In this document: positions 1 through 5,459 of the stretch, piece by piece
Numbering within the stretch: the first letter of the stretch is position 1
Layout of the letters: the number at the start of each line of letters is the position of its first letter
Assembly (NCBI GenBank): GCA_029858165.1
Contig: JAOUFO010000067.1
Location: forward strand, 1-8,323
DNA length: 8,323 nt
DNA from: Deltaproteobacteria bacterium
GTDB taxonomy: Bacteria > SAR324 > JACQKK01
Reading direction: 5' to 3'
Notes under the pieces: model-generated
The model's database searches: none
What the model saw: only the letters and a program-made list of their open reading frames with translations
What the model was told of the DNA's origin: nothing
Program-made: the position numbers and the translations under genes

Positions 1-170
1 GGCCCGGTCGGGGGGGGGGCGGTTGTACACCCGGAACCCAGGGCTCCAAAAGCTGCCGTCCATATCAACCCCCACCCGGCAATCCAGCCCTTCCCCCCAT
101 GGGGCCGGGATGGGATGGCCCGGAAGGGTGAACGCAGGGAGGCAGTCAGGAGGGTTCCTTCCATCACCAT
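1..170 (-). CDS. Probable lipoprotein, N-terminal fragment (runs off left edge)
   Basis: An open frame begins at ATG 168-170 on the minus strand and is still open at position 1, giving 56 complete codons. After a long basic, proline-rich N-terminus the translation has a hydrophobic stretch (about residues 30-45, IAGWGLIWTAAFGAL) followed by GSGC with Cys48 and then TTAPPPTG. This looks like a lipoprotein signal peptide ending in a lipobox and a Pro/Thr-rich tether. The lipobox is imperfect, with Gly rather than Leu at -3. If real, the protein would be anchored in a membrane by lipidated Cys48. No good Shine-Dalgarno precedes the ATG, and ATG 162-164 is an alternative start. A run of ten G (10-19 on the plus strand) lies inside the frame just after the cysteine, so the reading frame beyond it depends on an exact count. 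It lies in the same direction as nirK, about 117 nt downstream of it. The role is unknown, and a neighbouring minus-strand frame is also open, so the call is tentative. Confidence 0.42.
   Translation of the reverse strand, partial: MVMEGTLLTASLRSPFRAIPSRPHGGKGWIAGWGLIWTAAFGALGSGCTTAPPPTG
10..19. repeat. Homopolymer tract of ten G
   Basis: Ten consecutive G on the plus strand (C on the minus strand). It falls within the putative lipoprotein frame, immediately after the lipidation cysteine region, where it encodes Ala/Pro codons. Tracts of this length are prone to slippage during replication and also to sequencing or assembly error. Confidence 0.9.
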
Positions 171-205
171 TTCACGGTTTGTAAATAAGTTCAGGATAAA
201 CAACA

Positions 206-237
206 GGGGGTTGAAGGGGTTGCCCCCTCAAACCCCC
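206..237. terminator. G/C-rich hairpin downstream of nirK, probable terminator
   Basis: GGGGG-TTGA-A-GGGG (206-219) can pair with CCCC-TCAA-A-CCCCC (224-237). This gives about 13 base pairs with one bulged A on each arm and a 4-nt loop. It lies about 50 nt past the nirK stop codon. In the nirK direction the stem is followed by TGTTGTTTAT, a moderately T-rich tail; in the other direction only TTT follows. It is best read as the nirK transcript end, possibly acting both ways. The absence of a real T tract keeps the confidence moderate. Confidence 0.5.
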
Positions 238-286
238 TTTCAACGATTGGGTCACAATAAAGCGGACAACGGCATGGGCCCGACCC

Positions 287-1342
287 CTATTTGGCCCCGC
301 CTTTTTTAAACACATGGGGGGCATCTTTGCCATCCACAATCATAAACCCCATCAACCCGTGTTGAAACACTCTGGAAAGCGCGTGGTCCACCAGAATGTA
401 TCTGCCGGGGACTTCCAGCCTCATATCCACCACCGTGGCGCCGCCGGGAGCCACCGATGTGGTCTGCACATCGGTCAAAGGCGGCGAGGTGAGCGAGGCT
501 TGGTTATACAGCCGGTCAAAAATCTCACCGATCACATGAAACGACGAGGTGAGATTGGGTCCACCCACACCAAACCAGATGCGAACCGTATCCCCCACCT
601 TGGCTTTTAATGGATACTGAGTGGTCAGGCCCCCCACCGCCCCGTTGAACACAATGTATTCCGGGTGTTCGGCGGCCAGCTTCTCCACACTGTAATCCAG
701 TTCTCCCGATGACCCAAAGGGTTTTTCGGTGTAAATCTCTCCCTGCATCACATAAAATTCTTTGTCTACTTTGGGCAGGGGTTTTGTCGGCTCCACCAAA
801 ATCAGCCCGTACATGCCGTTGGCGATGTGCAGGGGAACATTGGGGGTGGCGCAGTGGTACACATACAAACCGGGGTTGAGGGTCTTAAAGGTGAATACGG
901 TTTCCTTGCCGGGGTCCGTCTGGGTCAGTACCGCTCCACCTCCGGGGCCGGTCACCGCGTGAAAATCCACCGAATGGGGCATATCGCTGCCAGCGGGATT
1001 TTTCAGGTGAACCTCCACCGTATCCCCCAACCGCACCCGGATAAACGGACCGGGAACTTTGCCGTTGTAGGTCCAATACTTAAATGCGGCCTTCCCATCC
1101 AGGGGGCGGACCACCTCATCGGTGATCAGAGTGACCACATGGGTTTTGGGTTTGTTGTGGGTGACCGGGCCGGGCAGATCATCCGGCCTGCGCACAATGG
1201 AGTTATCGTCCGCGGCCCACGCGGTTCCCCCAAAGCCCAAACAAACAACGACCATCAACATGGCCGAAAAAAAACCGGTCAGCGGGTTCCCCTTCGGTTG
1301 AAGCCCCTCAGAGGCAAATCTGTTTCGGTTATCGGTTTTCAT
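287..1342 (-). CDS. nirK: Copper-containing nitrite reductase NirK (AniA-like)
   Basis: Periplasmic trimeric enzyme of denitrification that reduces nitrite to nitric oxide. The 351-aa precursor has a signal peptide: hydrophobic segment about residues 24-40, then AWA, with likely cleavage after Ala43. Two cupredoxin domains follow. Type 1 copper ligands are His123, Cys164, His172 and Met177. Type 2 ligands are His128, His163 and His320. The catalytic Asp126 lies in HSVDFHA and the catalytic His269 in SSFHVIGE. The eight-residue Cys-His spacing and HIANGMYG resemble the AniA-type class rather than the Alcaligenes/Achromobacter class. No extra heme or cupredoxin domain is fused. The start is supported by AAGGAG at 1351-1356, 8 nt upstream. 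No nirV, nor or electron-donor gene lies beside it in the window, so it appears to be a stand-alone gene transcribed divergently from miaA. A CRP/FNR-type palindrome upstream suggests control by oxygen or nitrogen oxides. Family assignment is secure; physiological use (full denitrification, detoxification) is inferred. Confidence 0.96.
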   Translation of the reverse strand: MKTDNRNRFASEGLQPKGNPLTGFFSAMLMVVVCLGFGGTAWAADDNSIVRRPDDLPGPVTHNKPKTHVVTLITDEVVRPLDGKAAFKYWTYNGKVPGPFIRVRLGDTVEVHLKNPAGSDMPHSVDFHAVTGPGGGAVLTQTDPGKETVFTFKTLNPGLYVYHCATPNVPLHIANGMYGLILVEPTKPLPKVDKEFYVMQGEIYTEKPFGSSGELDYSVEKLAAEHPEYIVFNGAVGGLTTQYPLKAKVGDTVRIWFGVGGPNLTSSFHVIGEIFDRLYNQASLTSPPLTDVQTTSVAPGGATVVDMRLEVPGRYILVDHALSRVFQHGLMGFMIVDGKDAPHVFKKGGAK

Positions 1343-1350
1343 TGCTCTCT

Positions 1351-1356
1351 CTCCTT
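1351..1356 (-). promoter_or_regulatory. Shine-Dalgarno of nirK
   Basis: AAGGAG on the minus strand, 8 nt before the nirK ATG. It is the clearest ribosome binding site in the window and fixes the start at 1342. Confidence 0.75.
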
Positions 1357-1423
1357 GATAGAATGCACTGCCAAGGCACCCAAAAAAGAGAAACTTTGAA
1401 CCTTTTTTCAGGTGTCACCGTCC

Positions 1424-1439
1424 TGTGATTTTATTCATA
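1424..1439. promoter_or_regulatory. Candidate CRP/FNR-family operator in the nirK-miaA spacer
   Basis: TGTGA-N6-TCATA matches the TGTGA-N6-TCACA layout of CRP/FNR-family sites at 9 of 10 half-site positions. Its centre is about 89 nt upstream of the nirK start. Activation from the usual -41.5 position would put transcription start near 1390, leaving a leader of roughly 48 nt; I see no strong -10 there. Members of this family (FNR, DNR, NnrR) commonly control nirK, although their typical site is TTGAT-N4-ATCAA, which this is not. A small palindrome GGTGTCACC (1411-1419) lies next to it. The site could equally act on miaA. Confidence 0.33.
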
Positions 1440-1525
1440 TCAGAAACCTTTGTTTTGCGATACACCCCGTCTGAAAAACACGAAAAATTTAATTCATCCG
1501 GCTTTTTCCTCCCTCGTTAAAACAA

Positions 1526-2473
1526 ATGACTGGCGAATCCCCCGCGAAACCAAAGGCCAAATCCCTGCCGCTGATCGCCGTGGTGGGACCCACCGCCAGC
1601 GGGAAAACCGCTTTGGCGGTGGAAATCGCCCTGCGGTTCGGCGGAGAGGTGATCAACACCGATTCCATGCAGGTGTACCGCCACCTGGATATCGGCACCG
1701 GGAAGCCTTCCCCCAGCCAACGGCAGGGGGTGGTGCACCATTTGCTGGACACGGTGAATCCGGACGAATCCTACTCCGCCGGCCAATATGTCAAACAGGC
1801 CGGGGTGGTGATAGACTCCCTTCAGGCCCAGGGCAGACCGGCCATTTTGTGCGGGGGGACCGGGCTTTATTTTCGGGCATTGGTGGAGGGGCTGGCCTCT
1901 ATTCCCCCCATCCCCCCGGCGGTCCGGCGGGAAGCCGGGGAGATGATCCGGCGGCTGGGGCCGGTGGAGGCCCATGCCGCTTTGGCCCGGCTGGACCCTG
2001 TTACCGCCGCCCGCTTAAATCCGAACGATACCCAGCGGGTGGGGCGCGGCCTGGAGGTGGTGCTGGCCACCGGCCGGGGGTTAACCGATTTCCACAACCT
2101 GGGGCTGGTGGGCCAAAGGCCGGAGCCGGTGGTGTGGGTGGGAATTCGATGGCCCCGTGAAGATCTGTACCGGCGCATCAACCGCCGGGTGGAGATCATG
2201 CTGGAAGCCGGATGGGTGGAGGAGGTCCGCCAAGTGGCGGCCAGGTATTCTTTTAAAGCAAAACCGCTGCAAGCCATCGGTTACCGGGAGGTGGGCCGTT
2301 ATTTAACCGGAAGCCTGCCCAAAGACCAACTGGCCCCGGCCATCACCCAACGCACCCGGCAATATGCCAAACGGCAGATCACATGGTTTGGCCGCAACCC
2401 CAAAATTTATTGGGCGCCTCCGGACCGCACGGGGGATATCCCGGAATTTTTAGCCCCCCACTTGATGGTTTGA
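1526..2473 (+). CDS. miaA: tRNA dimethylallyltransferase MiaA
   Basis: Cytoplasmic enzyme that transfers a dimethylallyl group from DMAPP to N6 of A37 in tRNAs reading codons that start with U, the first step towards ms2i6A. The 315-aa length is normal for the family. Visible motifs are the P-loop GPTASGKT (21-28), DSMQVYR (46-52) with the conserved catalytic Asp46, GGTGLYFRAL (110-119), QAIGYREV (249-256) and TRQYAKRQITWF (277-288) near the C-terminus. ATG 1526 is the only ATG, GTG or TTG start after the in-frame stop at 1490-1492, so it is secure even though no clear Shine-Dalgarno precedes it. It is transcribed away from nirK. Its common partners mutL and hfq are absent from the window, so this copy stands apart from that operon type. 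Confidence 0.97.
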   Translation: MTGESPAKPKAKSLPLIAVVGPTASGKTALAVEIALRFGGEVINTDSMQVYRHLDIGTGKPSPSQRQGVVHHLLDTVNPDESYSAGQYVKQAGVVIDSLQAQGRPAILCGGTGLYFRALVEGLASIPPIPPAVRREAGEMIRRLGPVEAHAALARLDPVTAARLNPNDTQRVGRGLEVVLATGRGLTDFHNLGLVGQRPEPVVWVGIRWPREDLYRRINRRVEIMLEAGWVEEVRQVAARYSFKAKPLQAIGYREVGRYLTGSLPKDQLAPAITQRTRQYAKRQITWFGRNPKIYWAPPDRTGDIPEFLAPHLMV

Positions 2474-2542
2474 CCGGTTTGTGGCAAATAGTACAGGATC
2501 ACTTGCAGTTTTTTCCAGGTTTCCGTGGGCCGGAAACCGGTC
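2472..2542 (+). promoter_or_regulatory. Two mutually exclusive stem-loops between miaA and the next gene
   Basis: A perfect 8-bp hairpin, GGTTTCCG (2518-2525) with CGGAAACC (2531-2538) and a 5-nt loop, lies in the gap. The upstream GACCGGTTT (2472-2480, overlapping the end of miaA) is also a perfect 9-nt complement of AAACCGGTC (2534-2542), which shares bases with the hairpin's right arm. The two pairings therefore compete. There is no T tract after the hairpin, so it does not look like a classical terminator. It may be a processing or attenuation structure, or chance. Confidence 0.3.
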
Positions 2543-2574
2543 CCATCTTATCCACCTGTCAAAGGAATCCATCC

Positions 2575-2964
2575 ATGAAAACCCATTCTCTCGGAACTGA
2601 CACCTACGCCATTTTTGACCATTGGAACAAAGGCAGTGTATGGATGATTCACTTTCTGTGGGGCAAAAAGGATTTCCGGCTCTACATGGAAGCCCCCGAG
2701 GCGGCCAAGGCCAAAGGGGCCAGGGGGCCCCTGCTGCGCACCAAGGCCGGGCTGATTATGGTCAGCCGTTTGCAATATTTGTATAATTTTCAGTGGTATG
2801 ATTACGAAGGGGTGGGGGGCCACGGCTTGGCCCGGGAGGAAACCCGGTGGGTTCGCGGCCGGGAAAAACGGACCGTGGAGCTTCCCAAGGATTTCTTTGA
2901 GGTGGCGGTGGACCTTGCCTGCCTGGAATTTGGTATCACCCGCGAAAAAGCCAAAGCCAGCTAA
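2575..2964 (+). CDS. Hypothetical protein, 129 aa, aromatic-rich
   Basis: I do not recognise this protein. It is a small soluble protein without signal peptide or membrane segment. It is rich in aromatic residues, with Trp at 17, 23, 29, 74 and 92 and a cluster LQYLYNFQWYDYEG at 66-79, followed by a charged stretch around 87-105 (AREETRWVRGREKRT). The N-terminal third (FDHWNKGSVWMIHFLWGKKDFRLYME) reads like alternating beta strands, and the C-terminal part like a helix. AAAGGAA at 2561-2567 is a good ribosome binding site for ATG 2575. A longer frame upstream overlaps miaA and has no such support. It sits 101 nt after miaA and 115 nt before the transporter, on the same strand. No function is proposed. 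Confidence 0.78.
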   Translation: MKTHSLGTDTYAIFDHWNKGSVWMIHFLWGKKDFRLYMEAPEAAKAKGARGPLLRTKAGLIMVSRLQYLYNFQWYDYEGVGGHGLAREETRWVRGREKRTVELPKDFFEVAVDLACLEFGITREKAKAS

Positions 2965-3079
2965 AAGGCAACCGGGGTTTCCCCTTTTCTCCGGTGATTT
3001 GTTTAAGGTTGGTTTCCAGAAGGCCCGCAACTCCCCGCCACTGTTTTTTCGGCACCCCGATGGTTTTTCTGGCATCCCT

Positions 3080-4723
3080 ATGACAGACAAAAAAAAGCCG
3101 CCCATCCTCCTTAAGATAATAAAACCTTCCGCCAAAAAACCGCTAACCCGGCGGTTGATCCGGCTGAATCAGGCGGCCGCCCGCCTGGTGCGGGTGATCG
3201 GGGAGTTTTCCCCCAAAACCGGCCCGGAAACTCCATCCGAGGAGGATTCCGGCCGAAAACTGTCGGTCAAAGCCTGGGGGGCGCTGGCCGGGCTGGCTCT
3301 GTTCGGCCTGTTGCTGGTCATCCCCGGTCTGGGGGGGATGGCGGACCCGGCCCGCAAAATGGCGGCTGTGGCCCTGCTGATGGCTGTCTGGTGGGTGTTT
3401 GAGGTGATTCCCATCGGGGCCACGGCCTTGATCCCTCTGGTGGCGTTGCCCATGCTGGGGCTGTCCAACCCCAAAGACGCCGCCGCCCCTTATGGGGACC
3501 CCAACGTGTTTTTGTTCGTGGGGGGGTTTATGCTTTCCGCCGCCATGCAAAAATGGGGGCTGCACAAGAGGCTGGCCCTCAATGTGTTGGTCCGGGTGGG
3601 CACCACCCCGGACCGGGTGATCCTGGGGGTGATGGGGGTCACCGCCTTTCTGTCCATGTGGGCATCCAACACCGCCACTGTGCTGATGATGTACCCCATC
3701 GTGATGGCCATGGTGGAAACCGGCAAAAGCGATAGCGAAGAGAGCCGGGGCCGCTTTGTGGTGGCTTTGTTGCTGGCCACAGCCTATGGGGCGTCCATCG
3801 GCGGGGTGGCCACCCTTATCGGAACCCCCCCCAACATTGTGCTGGCCTCCATGGCCGGGCGGCTGGCTCAAACAGAGGTGGATTTTGCCCAATGGCTGCC
3901 CCTGGGGTTGTCCTACACGGTGATTTGCCTGCCTTTGGCCTATTGGCTGCTGACCCGGGTGTTGTTTAAAACCGGCCCCGGCTCGTTTCACGCGGATGCC
4001 AACGCATTAAAACTGGCCCGCATGTCTTTGGGTCCCATCACTCTGGCCGAGCGGCGGGTGGGGCTGGTGTTTGGGGCCACGGCCTGTTTGTGGGTGTTCC
4101 GCCGGGATATCCCCCTGGGGGTGTTTACCCTGCCCGGCTGGGAATCCCTGCTGTTTGTCGGTCGGGAACTGCACGACGGCACCGTGGCCGTGGCAATGGC
4201 CCTGCTGTTGTTTGTGATTCCTTCCGGGGCGGAACCCGGCGGCAGACTGCTGGACCGCAACTGGCACAAGGCCATCCCCTGGGATATCGCCATTTTGTTT
4301 GGCGGGGGGTTTGCCCTGGCCCAGGGGTTTATGTCCAGCGGCCTGTCCTTTTATCTGGGGGATCACCTGCGGATTTTGGGGGGGCTGCCCCTTTGGCTGT
4401 TGGTGCTGTCCATCTGTTTGATGACCACCTTCCTCACCGAACTGACCTCCAACACCGCCACGGCCACGGTGCTATTGCCCATCCTGGCGGCCACCGCCGC
4501 GGGGTTGGGGGTCCATCCCCTGGTGTTGATGCTGCCTGCCACCCTGGCGGCCTCCGCCGCCTTTATGCTGCCGGTGGCCACCCCCCCCAACGCCATCATT
4601 TTCGCCAGCCGTCAAATCACCATCACCCAAATGGCTCGGGCCGGATTGTGGCTCAATCTGGCCACCGCTCCGGTCATCACCCTGCTGACCCTGACCCTGG
4701 GACCCTTGCTGATGGGGTACTGA
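3080..4723 (+). CDS. SLC13/DASS-family sodium-coupled anion transporter
   Basis: Inner-membrane secondary transporter of the divalent anion:Na+ symporter (Na_sulph_symp) family, which imports C4-dicarboxylates, citrate or sulfate with sodium. The 547-aa chain starts with a basic cytoplasmic tail of about 65 residues, then has roughly 11-12 hydrophobic segments in two inverted halves. Both family signatures are present twice: SNT at 196-198 and 457-459 and GTPPN/ATPPN with Thr249-Asn252 and Thr501-Asn504. In VcINDY the corresponding loops bind sodium and the carboxylate. The substrate cannot be read from sequence; dicarboxylate is more likely than sulfate because no sulfur genes are nearby and no TrkA_C domain is inserted. 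The start is the first in-frame ATG after the preceding gene, but it has no clear Shine-Dalgarno, and the N-terminal tail makes a slightly different start possible. No terminator was found directly after it. Confidence 0.92.
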   Translation: MTDKKKPPILLKIIKPSAKKPLTRRLIRLNQAAARLVRVIGEFSPKTGPETPSEEDSGRKLSVKAWGALAGLALFGLLLVIPGLGGMADPARKMAAVALLMAVWWVFEVIPIGATALIPLVALPMLGLSNPKDAAAPYGDPNVFLFVGGFMLSAAMQKWGLHKRLALNVLVRVGTTPDRVILGVMGVTAFLSMWASNTATVLMMYPIVMAMVETGKSDSEESRGRFVVALLLATAYGASIGGVATLIGTPPNIVLASMAGRLAQTEVDFAQWLPLGLSYTVICLPLAYWLLTRVLFKTGPGSFHADANALKLARMSLGPITLAERRVGLVFGATACLWVFRRDIPLGVFTLPGWESLLFVGRELHDGTVAVAMALLLFVIPSGAEPGGRLLDRNWHKAIPWDIAILFGGGFALAQGFMSSGLSFYLGDHLRILGGLPLWLLVLSICLMTTFLTELTSNTATATVLLPILAATAAGLGVHPLVLMLPATLAASAAFMLPVATPPNAIIFASRQITITQMARAGLWLNLATAPVITLLTLTLGPLLMGY

Positions 4724-4794
4724 AAACGGGGGCCGGACAGGGTTGCTTCGTGGCGGCTTTTAATTTTTGAGGAACCGGATTTGATGATCACAGG

Positions 4795-4887
4795 TGAACA
4801 ACAAACCATCTTGTCGCTCACATTTGGTAAATTATGAGCGACAAAGTGGTTTGTTGCTCATGGATGAGCAACAAAATTTGTCACCCC
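4795..4887. repeat. Tandem array of palindromic operator-like sites
   Basis: The half-site TGARCRACAAA occurs in alternating orientation. Plus-strand copies are at 4795-4805, 4835-4845 and 4865-4875. Reverse copies are at 4810-4820, 4850-4860 and, degenerate (8 of 11 matching), at 4877-4887. The first two pairs form 26-bp palindromes with a 4-nt centre (4795-4820 and 4835-4860); the third is a shortened version with a 1-nt centre. Spacers are 14 nt, containing ATTTGGTAAAT, and 4 nt. The layout, a repeated symmetrical site with a short centre, is typical of binding sites for a dimeric regulator. The same bases would also fold as RNA hairpins, for example TTGTTGCTCA-TGGA-TGAGCAACAA (4851-4874). 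No gene for a matching regulator is adjacent. Confidence 0.72.
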
Positions 4888-4916
4888 TCGGTAATACGCA
4901 ATATCTCAGAGAACGA

Positions 4917-4930
4917 GACCTCTGCATAAC
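4917..4930. repeat. Left terminal inverted repeat of the MITE-like element
   Basis: GACCTCTGCATAAC, identical in all 14 bases to the reverse complement of 5126-5139. Confidence 0.75.
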
Positions 4931-5125
4931 TCGTTTTTTCCCATCCCCCTGCCCCCAACACAAAAGGGAAGGGGGTTGAAATGATTGGAGGCCTGCGGCC
5001 CCCAAAGAAAGGCACCAGCCAGCCTACGACGTTTGGAGCCGACAGGGGACACAACCCAGGGCTGTGCTGTTGCTGGACAGGGACCCCAAACCCCCGCTTT
5101 TTTATCAAAACAGGAGCTTCTGGCA

Positions 5126-5139
5126 GTTATGCAGAGGTC
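5126..5139. repeat. Right terminal inverted repeat of the MITE-like element
   Basis: GTTATGCAGAGGTC, the exact reverse complement of 4917-4930; the match ends one base further in on each side. Confidence 0.75.
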
Positions 5140-5459
5140 CCAGAAGTTGACCAAAGTTTTTCTGGTACCAGTATAACAGCATCCGGTTCCGTGTTTCCAC
5201 ACACCGGTGTTTTTTTAAACCCCAAAATGTGAAAATACACCACACTTCCCTGGGCGGTTTCGCCTCACCCATGGGGTTTTCCCCCTTCAAACAAAATCCA
5301 TCCTACTGGAATCATTGGTGCGTTAAGCTTGGCCCGGTTATTGCTGTAAGGAGTGGGTAAAAGCGCAGGCCCAACGCCTGGCGCAACCGAACCCAGACAC
5401 CAAAAACAACCGCCCCCGGTTACCCGGCCGCAAACCAAAAACAAGCTATCGGCATCCTG

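Larger units (their letters stand above)
4914..5141. mobile_element. MITE-like non-autonomous element with IS5-like ends
   Basis: A 14-bp perfect inverted repeat, GACCTCTGCATAAC at 4917-4930 and its reverse complement at 5126-5139, points inwards as transposon ends do. Including the flanking GA/GG positions gives 15 of 16 matches. From memory, GAGACCTxTGCA is typical of IS5-family ends. The enclosed DNA is about 200 bp, too short for a transposase, and has no credible frame, so this would be a miniature non-autonomous element or an internally deleted IS. AGAA occurs just outside on both sides (4910-4913 and 5142-5145) and could be a 4-bp target duplication, which would put the ends at 4914 and 5141, but four bases may match by chance. 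Confidence 0.6.
4724..5459. other. 736-nt spacer without a convincing gene
   Basis: The region between the transporter and lpxC has no frame with recognisable protein character; the short open frames on both strands read as low-complexity or cysteine/proline-rich nonsense and overlap the repeats. It holds a palindrome array (4795-4887), a MITE-like element (about 4914-5141), a 10-bp perfect palindrome ACACCGGTGT (5201-5210) and an isolated AAGGAG (5348-5353) about 107 nt before lpxC. The lpxC promoter presumably lies in 5142-5459, but I see no clear -35/-10 pair. Confidence 0.7.

Noticed and set aside
115..309. Plus-strand 64-codon frame at the left edge
   Set aside because: It runs through the G-rich hairpin and the end of nirK, has Arg/Pro-rich composition, and competes with the more protein-like minus-strand lipoprotein frame.
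1450..2160. Plus-strand open frame overlapping miaA in another frame
   Set aside because: It overlaps the unambiguous miaA and reads as Gly/Arg/Pro-rich out-of-frame translation.
2383..2574. Upstream extension of the 129-aa gene into miaA
   Set aside because: It would overlap miaA by 91 nt in another frame and ignore the well-placed AAAGGAA before ATG 2575.
3143..3991. Long minus-strand open frame (282 codons) opposite the transporter
   Set aside because: The translation is an extreme Gly/His/Pro/Gln-rich string, the usual antisense shadow of a high-GC membrane-protein gene; the plus strand carries clear family motifs.
4730..4770. Terminator after the transporter, from GC-rich sequence followed by a T-rich stretch
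   Set aside because: The GC-rich part does not form a continuous stem; only about three pairs can be made.
4795..4887. CRISPR array
   Set aside because: Repeats are palindromic half-sites in alternating orientation with 4-14-nt gaps, not direct repeats with uniform unique spacers, and no cas gene is present.
4794..4979. Small plus-strand frame starting inside the palindrome array
   Set aside because: Its codons are the repeat units themselves, and it runs into the left end of the MITE-like element; no protein character.
4881..5202. Minus-strand frames covering the MITE-like element
   Set aside because: Cys/Trp/Gly-rich text with no transposase motif; an element this short cannot encode one.
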